DNA of 5,455 nucleotides from Actinomycetota bacterium (GTDB lineage Bacteria > Actinomycetota > Acidimicrobiia > Acidimicrobiales > Poriferisodalaceae), in assembly GCA_013151655.1 (NCBI GenBank), contig JAADHX010000355.1, forward strand, positions 1-5,455, given 5' to 3'. Below the pieces are notes generated by a model, which was given only the letters and a program-made list of their open reading frames with translations, searched no databases and was not told where the DNA came from. Every line of letters begins with the position of its first letter. Positions within the stretch are counted from its first letter, which is position 1. Shown piece by piece: positions 1 to 5,114 of the stretch. The position numbers and the translations under genes were made by a program.

Positions 1-697
1 TGGCTTGGACAATGATCGAAACGCTCCCGACCGCGACGCCGAGGCGGGCGCGACGAATCGCCGCACGTTCGTCACACCACGCGTCGGCCTTAGTTTTCAG
101 CACAACCTCGAGCTGCTGAAGAGACGACGCGGCCAATCCGCCATTTCGATCGATGACATCGAGGTGTCGGCCACAAATGTGAACCAACAGGTCGGCGGGC
201 AGATCCGTGTCGCTTCGAACGAGGCTCGCAGCCGCGTCGACCGTCGCCTGGAACTCGGTGGCCTCGATACCGAGAGCGATCCGCCCAAAGTCCTCGAGGT
301 AACGCCGCCAAGAATCGAGTTGCGCTACCGACGTCGACGTCGAGATGTCGACGACCTCGCCGATCAGGCCAAGGTTGAGCAGGGTGTCCGGCATGCCTAG
401 ATACCTGCCAACGAAACCGGGCCTGACCGCTAGCAGCAACGGGCTTTTCGAATCGTCGAGGCTGGCGGCGGTGTCGCTCTCGATGCCCGCTACGGCCGCC
501 ACCAGTTCGGCTCGAAGCTCGTCGGACCAGCCCGACACGGCTAACTGTTGGCATGTGCCAGCATCGAGCACGATGCCCGACGGCACAAGATCGCCTAGTA
601 GGCCAGACAACTCGTTGAGCTCGGTTCCTAACGGGCCTACAAGTGCAGGTAGGTCGACCTCAGAAGGATGCCCGTGATCGAGCCGATAGATGGTCAA
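1..697 (-). CDS. Divergent pyruvate phosphate dikinase-like protein, N-terminal part (cut by left edge)
   Basis: The minus frame is open from a TTG at 697 to the window edge, 232 codons. PPDK interconverts pyruvate, ATP and Pi with PEP, AMP and PPi; its N-terminal part is the nucleotide-grasp domain. Recognisable blocks lie in the family order: IYRLDHG (3-9), GPLGTELNEL (21-30, the usual GGKGxNLAEM), SPLLLAVRPG (85-94, usual PLLVSVRSG), LGMPDTLLNLGL (100-111, usual MPGMMDTVLNLGL), a DSWRRYLEDFG stretch (about 129-139, usual YDSYRRFIQMFG) and a final VQA matching the NVQ segment. Arg92 is kept, but the ATP-site lysine of GGKG is Leu23 and the SMPGMM loop is changed. The start is TTG: an in-frame TAG lies upstream with no ATG or GTG between, and AAGGGG sits 5 nt before it. 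The gene follows glyS by 119 bases. Family membership is fairly secure; PPDK catalysis is doubtful. The frame is intact, so it is not an obvious pseudogene. The phosphohistidine and PEP domains lie outside the window. Confidence 0.8.
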   Translation of the reverse strand, partial: MTIYRLDHGHPSEVDLPALVGPLGTELNELSGLLGDLVPSGIVLDAGTCQQLAVSGWSDELRAELVAAVAGIESDTAASLDDSKSPLLLAVRPGFVGRYLGMPDTLLNLGLIGEVVDISTSTSVAQLDSWRRYLEDFGRIALGIEATEFQATVDAAASLVRSDTDLPADLLVHICGRHLDVIDRNGGLAASSLQQLEVVLKTKADAWCDERAAIRRARLGVAVGSVSIIVQA

Positions 698-708
698 GAC
701 TTCCCCTT
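698..708 (-). promoter_or_regulatory. Ribosome binding site deciding a TTG start
   Basis: Read on the minus strand, AAGGGG (708 to 703) lies five bases before the TTG at 697-695. No ATG or GTG exists between this TTG and the upstream in-frame TAG, so this site is the main support for the unusual start codon of the PPDK-like gene. Confidence 0.65.
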
Positions 709-734
709 CGAGGCTAAGTCGGTTTGCGAGGCCC

Positions 735-777
735 CACTAGTCCGAGCAGCCCGAGCGGCCCGATGAGCGCACTAGTG
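735..777. repeat. Inverted repeat CACTAGT/ACTAGTG enclosing short 9-base repeats
   Basis: In the gap between glyS and the PPDK-like gene, CACTAGT (735-741) is mirrored by ACTAGTG (771-777), a perfect 7-base inverted repeat with a 29-base loop. ACTAGT is itself palindromic, so it is also a direct repeat. The loop holds CGAGCAGCC (743-751), CGAGCGGCC (752-760) and the looser CGATGAGCG (761-769). There is no T tract, so it does not look like a standard intrinsic terminator. It could be an mRNA processing or attenuating structure between two genes of one transcript, or have no function. Confidence 0.35.
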
Positions 778-816
778 AGCGTAGCGAACCAATAGCGGAG
801 GTAGTCCCGAGCCGAG

Positions 817-2151
817 TTAGAACCCGAGTGCCTCAGTGACATGGTCGACGATGTCGTCGACCCGAACTCGTACCTGCTCCATCGTGTCACGATCGCGAAC
901 GGTGACCGCATTGTCGTCGAGGCTGTCAAAGTCGATGGTGACACAAAGCGGGGTACCAATCTCGTCCTGTCGGCGATAACGACGGCCAATGGCCTGCGTC
1001 TCGTCGTATTCGGTCATCATGTGCGGCTGCAACGCCTCGAGTACCGAATGGGCCAAAGGCCGAAGCACATCCTTCTTCGACAACGGCAACACGGCAACCT
1101 TGTATGGGGCCAACCGTGGGTCGAGTTTCAGAACAGTGCGCACATCGTCGTTGACTTCTTCTTCGACATAGGCCGCCATCAGGAACGCCATCATCGCCCT
1201 GGTTGCGCCCGCTGCCGGTTCGATGACGTGGGGCACGTAACGCTCGCCCGAGGCTTGGTCGAAGTACTCAAGCTTTTCGTTGGCTGCTGCGGCGTGCGCC
1301 TTGAGGTCGAAGTCGCCTCGATTGGCGATTCCCTCAAGCTCGCCCCAACCCCACGGGAACATAAACTCGACATCACTAGTGCCAGCGCTGTAGTGGCTCA
1401 GCTCGTCTTCTGCGTGGGGGCGAAGCATGACCTGGTTAGCCGGGATACCCAGATCGATGTACCAGTTGAGCCGCTCGTTTAACCAGTATTCGTACCATTG
1501 CAAGGCTTCATCTGGGTGGACGAAGAACTCCATCTCCATCTGCTCGAACTCGCGGGTGCGAAAGACGAAGTTGCCCGGTGTTATCTCGTTGCGAAACGAC
1601 TTGCCGATCTGCGCGATGCCGAACGGCGGCTTCTTGCGCGTTGTGTTGAGCACGTTCTTGAAGTTGAGGAAGATTCCCTGCGCCGTTTCGGGCCGCAGAT
1701 AGACATCGTGACCAGCGCCTTCGACCGGACCGGCCTGGGTTTTGAACATGAGGTTGAACTCGCGGGCCTCGGTGAAGGTGCCCGATTTGCCACAAGATGG
1801 GCAGGTGTTCGGGTCGTCGAGGTTGTCTTGGCGATGACGGGTCTTGCAATTGGTGCAGTCGACGAGCGGATCGCTGAAGTTGGCGAGGTGGCCAGACGCC
1901 TCCCAGACCGCCGGCGGGCTAAGCACCGCAGCATCGAGGCCGACCACATCGTGACGCAGCTGAACCATCGAGCGCCACCATGCGTCCTTGACGTTGCGAA
2001 GCATCAACACGCCGAGCGGGCCGTAGTCGTATGCGGAACGGAAACCGCCGTATATTTCGGCCGATGGATAGACGAAGCCTCGGCGCTTGCATAAGTTGAC
2101 GATTTTGTCGAACAGGTCCGCGTTCGGAACAGCAACTTCGGGTTCAGCCAT
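817..2151 (-). CDS. glyS: Glycyl-tRNA synthetase, class II, alpha2 type
   Basis: This cytoplasmic enzyme charges tRNA-Gly with glycine using ATP. The 444-residue product matches the single-chain homodimeric type. Signatures in order: an N-terminal KRRGFVYPSAEIYGG block (22-36); a four-cysteine, probably zinc-binding insertion, C99/C102 and C117/C120; RPETAQGIF (153-161); class II motif 2 around FRNE (186-189) continuing into RTREFEQMEMEFF (198-210); motif 3 in EPAAGATRAMMAFL (311-324) with the conserved Arg318 (many bacterial homologues have Asp where Thr317 stands, but the position varies). From about residue 348 comes the anticodon-binding domain, with VAVLPLSKKD and the late GRRYRRQDEIGTP block (389-401). 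The ATG at 2151 is preceded directly by an in-frame TGA two codons upstream, which fixes the start. The nearest Shine-Dalgarno-like run, GGGGAG, is 14 bases away and partly inside a hairpin. The gene ends with TAA and precedes the PPDK-like gene in the same direction. Confidence 0.97.
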   Translation of the reverse strand: MAEPEVAVPNADLFDKIVNLCKRRGFVYPSAEIYGGFRSAYDYGPLGVLMLRNVKDAWWRSMVQLRHDVVGLDAAVLSPPAVWEASGHLANFSDPLVDCTNCKTRHRQDNLDDPNTCPSCGKSGTFTEAREFNLMFKTQAGPVEGAGHDVYLRPETAQGIFLNFKNVLNTTRKKPPFGIAQIGKSFRNEITPGNFVFRTREFEQMEMEFFVHPDEALQWYEYWLNERLNWYIDLGIPANQVMLRPHAEDELSHYSAGTSDVEFMFPWGWGELEGIANRGDFDLKAHAAAANEKLEYFDQASGERYVPHVIEPAAGATRAMMAFLMAAYVEEEVNDDVRTVLKLDPRLAPYKVAVLPLSKKDVLRPLAHSVLEALQPHMMTEYDETQAIGRRYRRQDEIGTPLCVTIDFDSLDDNAVTVRDRDTMEQVRVRVDDIVDHVTEALGF

Positions 2152-2175
2152 GGCCGGTCAGGGTACTCCCCGGCC
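2152..2175 (-). promoter_or_regulatory. GC hairpin abutting the glyS start codon
   Basis: GGCCGG (2152-2157) and CCGGCC (2170-2175) form a perfect 6-base inverted repeat with a 12-base loop. In the glyS message the stem would end directly at the AUG, and the only purine-rich ribosome-binding candidate, GGGGAG (2171 to 2166), would sit half in the stem and half in the loop. A nested GG/CC pairing around AGTA is also possible. This could limit glyS translation. A chance repeat is not excluded in such GC-rich DNA. Confidence 0.4.
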
Positions 2176-2192
2176 CGCGTGGAAGAACTCCC

Positions 2193-2213
2193 ATTACGAA
2201 CCGGTTTAGTAAT
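2193..2213. promoter_or_regulatory. 21-base dyad, possible operator in a divergent intergenic region
   Basis: ATTAC (2193-2197), AACCGGTT (2199-2206, itself a perfect palindrome) and GTAAT (2209-2213) form a nearly symmetrical site with a 1-base and a 2-base spacer. It lies in the 64-base gap between the divergent glyS and lipoprotein genes and ends two bases before the ATG at 2216. Its A+T-containing outer arms stand out in the GC-rich surroundings. On the minus strand, CGTAAT (2198 to 2193) with GGGACA 18 bases upstream (2222 to 2217) could be a weak -10/-35 pair for glyS, so the dyad may overlap a promoter. No regulator is assigned. Confidence 0.4.
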
Positions 2214-2215
2214 CC

Positions 2216-3118
2216 ATGTCCCCTATCTCGACCCGCGCCAGGCGAAGGACGATGCGCCTGGCTGCAATCGTCGCTGTTCTGGCCCTGACAGCCGCCGCCT
2301 GTAACAACTCCGATGGCGCTCAGCGAGCCGTAGTGGCAGACCCAGATGCAGTGAACTCGACGACCACCCAGGCAGCCAGTGCGGTCGAGACTTCGGTGCC
2401 GGCCGCCCAGGCTGCGTTAATCGATATCTCCGATGGGATCCAAGACGAGACTAGGCCCGACGTCGTTTGGTACACCGCCACCATCGACGGAATCGAAGTC
2501 GAATACGCAGTTGGCCAGCAAGCTGACATTGCAGCCAGCGACGAAGAGCGACCGGTACTTCTGGCGTTCCCAGCCGGACCACAGACCCGGGCAATAGCCG
2601 AATCGCTTCTTGACAACTATTGGATTCCGGCCGCTGTCGATAAGGGCTGGACGGTCATCACACCAGTGGCACCCGGAGGTCGGCTGTTCTTCCAGGGGAG
2701 CGAAGAACTGATTCCGCCGCTGCTCGACGCGGTATTGGCCGACGCCCCGCCCGAAGGCGGACGAGTGCATGTCGCCGGGGTAAGCAACGGCGGCATTTCG
2801 AGCTTCAGAGCACTAGCGCTCTACCCGGAACGAATCGCGTCGGTGTTGGTCTTGCCAGGGTTCGCCCGCAGCGAGTTCGACCTGCTCGCCCTCGACACCG
2901 TCGGGGCCGACGACTTCGGCGTTCCAGTCACCTTGTGGGTTGGCGCCAACGACGGACAAGGCTGGATCGACGGGGCCAACAGCACCGCAGACCGCCTCGC
3001 CGCCAGCGGAGCCATCGTCTCCGTCAACGTGGTTCCAGACGAGGGCCACATCATCGCTGGCCTCACCGGAGGCGTCGAGATCAGCGAAGTCCTCGAAGCG
3101 GCCAGACAAACCAGCTGA
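2216..3118 (+). CDS. Predicted lipoprotein with alpha/beta-hydrolase (esterase-like) domain
   Basis: The 300-residue product starts with a basic stretch (RARRR, 7-11), a hydrophobic core and a lipobox-like LTAAAC ending at Cys29, so it is probably exported and lipid-anchored. An Ala/Thr/Val-rich linker (about 37-68) follows. The hydrolase domain runs from about 85: strand VLLAFP (114-119), GWTVITPVAPGG (144-155), nucleophile elbow GVSNGG (188-193) with Ser190, ALYPERIASVLVLPG (201-215), WVGAND (241-246) with Asp246 as likely acid, and EGHII with His278. The classical HGxG oxyanion motif is absent; FPAGPQ (118-123) takes its place. It resembles dienelactone hydrolase or predicted esterase/peptidase families; the substrate is unknown. 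The start is uncertain: ATG 2216 has no clear ribosome binding site, whereas ATG 2252 (MRLAAIV) has AAGGA only two bases before it and would give a shorter signal peptide. It is divergent from glyS and apparently monocistronic. Confidence 0.85.
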   Translation: MSPISTRARRRTMRLAAIVAVLALTAAACNNSDGAQRAVVADPDAVNSTTTQAASAVETSVPAAQAALIDISDGIQDETRPDVVWYTATIDGIEVEYAVGQQADIAASDEERPVLLAFPAGPQTRAIAESLLDNYWIPAAVDKGWTVITPVAPGGRLFFQGSEELIPPLLDAVLADAPPEGGRVHVAGVSNGGISSFRALALYPERIASVLVLPGFARSEFDLLALDTVGADDFGVPVTLWVGANDGQGWIDGANSTADRLAASGAIVSVNVVPDEGHIIAGLTGGVEISEVLEAARQTS

Positions 3119-3125
3119 GATCCCC

Positions 3126-3141
3126 GGCGTTCGCAGACGCC
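3126..3141. terminator. Weak hairpin between convergent genes
   Basis: GGCGT (3126-3130) and ACGCC (3137-3141) can form a 5-base stem with a 6-base loop in the 48-base gap between the convergent lipoprotein and split-barrel genes. The position suits a bidirectional terminator, but the stem is short and no T tract follows on either strand, so support is thin. Confidence 0.25.
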
Positions 3142-3166
3142 TAACTAGAAGAACGAGGCAGACAGT

Positions 3167-3496
3167 TCAGGCTGGACGGTGCAGAACTGCCCAAGTTGGA
3201 GTGATGGCAACAGTGGCCGTGTCGGCATCGTCGGCGTCGCGAATGACCGCGTCACCATCGACGATGAGCGAATAGCCGCCGACCTCAAGCGGCGGCCAGA
3301 GCAGTGACACCGTGGATCGCTGCCCCACGTGGCGGCGAGTTGTTCTGCCGGCACCGGTGACCAAACAGCCATCGTCCCAAACGAACACGACTGCGCCCGA
3401 GTGAGGCGGGCCCTCGTCACCAGCAGTGAGTAGATACCCAAACGGACGCTTCGAAACCTCGTCGGCCAGATCGTCGAGTTCTACCTTGATGCTCAT
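3167..3496 (-). CDS. Small PNPOx-like split-barrel (FMN or F420-binding type) protein
   Basis: The 109-residue product resembles short pyridoxamine 5'-phosphate oxidase-family proteins, which bind FMN or F420 in a dimeric split beta-barrel. Visible features: an N-terminal helix (LADEVSKRP, 10-18), strand GYLLTAGDEGPPHSG (20-34) followed by VVFVWDDGCLVTG (36-48), a basic GRTTRRHVGQR stretch (50-60) placed where such proteins contact the cofactor phosphate, VSLLWPP (63-69), YSLIVDGDAVI (75-85) and the common ending ITPTWAVLHRPA (98-109). Cofactor and substrate cannot be decided. The ATG at 3496 has AGGAG 10 bases upstream (3511 to 3507) and begins the conserved part; a GTG at 3526 would add ten residues read through that ribosome binding site and is unlikely. 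The gene lies downstream of the radical SAM gene in the same direction. Its leader is a tandem near-duplication of its own ribosome binding site and start. Confidence 0.8.
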   Translation of the reverse strand: MSIKVELDDLADEVSKRPFGYLLTAGDEGPPHSGAVVFVWDDGCLVTGAGRTTRRHVGQRSTVSLLWPPLEVGGYSLIVDGDAVIRDADDADTATVAITPTWAVLHRPA

Positions 3497-3568
3497 GCGG
3501 TCACTACTCCTGCGAGTTCGCGACACCCCTGGTATCGCTCATGCGCACACTACTCCTGCGAGTTCGCG
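3491..3568. repeat. Tandem direct repeat, 2 x 32 bases, period 46
   Basis: Copy 1 (3491-3522) and copy 2 (3537-3568) match at 30 of 32 bases, differing only at two adjacent bases (GT versus CA at copy positions 10-11). A 14-base spacer separates them. On the minus strand each copy holds AGGAG, a 10-base spacer and ATGAGC, so the ribosome binding site and start codon of the split-barrel gene are duplicated upstream. Confidence 0.9.
3504..3542 (-). CDS. 12-codon upstream ORF in the leader of the split-barrel gene
   Basis: The upstream repeat copy provides ATG at 3542 with AGGAG at 3557 to 3553, the same 10-base spacing as the real gene. The reading frame gives MSDTRGVANSQE and stops at TAG (3506 to 3504), which directly follows the AGGAG of the second copy (CAGGAGTAG). 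The stop is 7 bases before the ATG of the split-barrel gene and in another frame (offset 46). A ribosome finishing it would end over the downstream ribosome binding site, so it could couple or modulate translation. It may equally be a passive by-product of the duplication. Confidence 0.4.
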   Translation of the reverse strand: MSDTRGVANSQE

Positions 3569-3570
3569 CC

Positions 3571-3795
3571 CTACGGGCCCGGCAGTCGTTTGGTCGGAAA
3601 TGGGACGGCCTGCGAACTTGGCACGGCCGCGGCATCTGGGGACAGTTCGACCGGCAAGGCAGTAAGGCTGTTCTCCGAGACCACTGCGAGGTGTCTCACC
3701 CTCCGCTTCGCAGCTGGCAGTTGCAACAACCCCTTAAGTACCGATGCCAATTCTCGCAGACCGGGACACGATCGCCGGAACGCACCCGCCACCAC
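3571..3795 (-). other. Alternative-frame continuation of the radical SAM C-terminus (possible frameshift)
   Basis: A different minus frame overlaps the last hundred bases of the radical SAM gene and stays open beyond its stop (3696) to a TAG at 3573-3571. It reads GLRELASVLKGLLQLPAAK, then a basic helical stretch RRVRHLAVVSENSLTALPVE. This looks like the basic, Leu/Arg-rich C-terminal helices I associate with related radical SAM proteins. The tail in the annotated frame is instead rich in Cys, Trp and His (ENWHRYLRGCCNCQLRSGG). The relation between frames fits loss of one base (or gain of two) somewhere around 3750-3795. If joined, the radical SAM protein would be about 510 residues and end three bases before the direct repeat. 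A sequencing error, a real mutation or a chance open frame are all possible. Confidence 0.45.
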
Positions 3796-5114
3796 ATCCG
3801 TCGAGCCCGATACTCAAGATGGAGCCTAGTGTGGACCTCCCGATAGAACTCAGTGGGAAATGGGCCCTCGAACAGCATGGCCATGTCGTCGGAATCCCGC
3901 CAGTTCCGAACGTCACCGAGCTGCTCAACCACCCGATCGTGGAACGATGTACCCGGAAGCGGATACGAAACCGACACTCCGACGTCGTCGGGGCGAGCCC
4001 GCCATATCAAGTCGAGAGTCTCTTCGATCTGCTCGAACGTCTCACCCGGGTAACCGAACTGGATGAAGAACGCGATCTTGAAACCCGCAGCGTGAACCCG
4101 ATCGGCTGCCTCGACAATTTGATCGACCGTGGTTCCCTTCTCCATGGCGTCGAGAACCACTTGAGAACCGGACTCGGCCCCGACCCACACGATCTCGGCT
4201 CCCGCCCTGGCAAATTGCTCGGCGGTATCGCCTTTGACGAGAAGATCCGGTCGGCTGAGAGCGGTGAAAGGGATAATCGCATCGTGTTCGGTCAACAGAT
4301 CGGCGAACTCGGCGATCCAGCCTGGTTTCAGCCCAACTATGTCGTCGGCAAACCAGAGGTGATCGGGCTGCTGATCTGACCTGATAGCGAGGATCTCGGC
4401 CACCACGTCCTGGGGAGACCGGGCGTTGTATCGCTGACCCCAGATCGGTTTTGCACACCAATTGCAGTGGTATGGGCAACCACGAGTGGTGACAAGGTTG
4501 ACCGAGTAACGTCCGTGACGCGATAGCCAAGCGTCACGGTACTGGTCGCCATCGACGAGGTCGCGTGCCGGGAAAGGCAAATCGTCGAGGCCTTTCATGT
4601 TCGCCCTGTCGGCCACATCGACGACCACACCGGCAGCGTTTCGATACGAAGTTCCGGCAACCTCATCGGTCGCTGAACCGGTCTCCCACGCCTCGACGAG
4701 CTCGAGCAGAGTTGCGTCGCCTTCGCCGCGGAGTACAACCTCGGCTCCGGCTTCTAGAAAGGCGCCAACGTTGTCGGTGGCGTCGGAGCCACACACCCCA
4801 ACCCGACAACCGTGGTTCCTCGCTGCACCCAACATCTCGAACGCCGCATCGCGCATATTCAACAGGCACATCTTCGACAGGTAGTTGAAGTTGTCCTCGA
4901 AGATCACCGCCGCGTCTGGCCTGAACTCTTCCAGCAGATCGACCCAATCACGCGCCGATTCGGCCAACATGGCGTCGAACATCGCGACGTCGTGGCCTGC
5001 TTCGCGCAACTGCGCTGCGACAAGCATGGTGCCGAGCGGCGGGTAGGGACGCATTGCCTCATACAGCTTGGGGTCGAACCGCAGGAAGTACGAGTGGCCG
5101 ACTAGGACCTTCAT
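3696..5114 (-). CDS. Cobalamin-binding-domain radical SAM protein (class B methylase-like)
   Basis: From ATG 5114 the product is 472 residues. Residues 1-150 look like a B12-binding domain: MKVLVGHSYF, PPLG (25-28) followed by TMLVAAQLREAGHDVAMFD, EDNFNYLSKM (73-82) and RGEGD (129-133). No DxHxxG motif is visible, as is usual in cobalamin-dependent radical SAM enzymes. The radical SAM core carries CPYHCNWC, with the cluster cysteines at 213, 217 and 220; FADD (255-258), GAESGS (312-317), FGYPGET (353-359) and PLPGT (385-389) follow. Such enzymes cleave S-adenosylmethionine and often methylate or rearrange unactivated carbons; the substrate here is unknown. The start is chosen because its ATGA overlaps the stop of the upstream methyltransferase and GGAG lies just before; an upstream GTG-type start at 5198 would add 28 residues lying inside the methyltransferase. 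The last 25 residues are atypical and Cys-rich, suggesting a frameshift. Confidence 0.9.
   Translation of the reverse strand: MKVLVGHSYFLRFDPKLYEAMRPYPPLGTMLVAAQLREAGHDVAMFDAMLAESARDWVDLLEEFRPDAAVIFEDNFNYLSKMCLLNMRDAAFEMLGAARNHGCRVGVCGSDATDNVGAFLEAGAEVVLRGEGDATLLELVEAWETGSATDEVAGTSYRNAAGVVVDVADRANMKGLDDLPFPARDLVDGDQYRDAWLSRHGRYSVNLVTTRGCPYHCNWCAKPIWGQRYNARSPQDVVAEILAIRSDQQPDHLWFADDIVGLKPGWIAEFADLLTEHDAIIPFTALSRPDLLVKGDTAEQFARAGAEIVWVGAESGSQVVLDAMEKGTTVDQIVEAADRVHAAGFKIAFFIQFGYPGETFEQIEETLDLIWRARPDDVGVSVSYPLPGTSFHDRVVEQLGDVRNWRDSDDMAMLFEGPFPTEFYREVHTRLHLEYRARRMWWRVRSGDRVPVCENWHRYLRGCCNCQLRSGG

Noticed and set aside
5..554. Plus-strand 131-codon and minus-strand 154-codon open frames at the left end
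   Set aside because: Arg/Ser-rich products typical of wrong frames; the third minus frame encodes the PPDK-like blocks over the same bases.
714..989. Minus frame ending in a hydrophobic stretch (LIGPLGLLGLVG), possible small membrane protein
   Set aside because: Most of it overlaps the 3' end of glyS in another frame, and the hydrophobic part is produced by the 9-base GC repeats in the gap; no ribosome binding site seen.
841..1482. 213-codon plus-strand open frame
   Set aside because: It lies fully antisense to glyS, whose protein is clearly recognised; the product has no family features and the frame is open only because of GC-rich codon use on the other strand.
1498..2094. 198-codon plus-strand open frame
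   Set aside because: Antisense shadow of the N-terminal half of glyS; no recognisable domain or ribosome binding site.
3497..3526. GTG start at 3526 for the split-barrel gene
   Set aside because: It would translate through the AGGAG ribosome binding site and add a non-conserved Arg/Ser-rich decapeptide; ATG 3496 has the proper upstream site.
3744..4379. 211-codon plus-strand open frame
   Set aside because: Antisense to the radical SAM gene; the opposite strand carries all conserved motifs.
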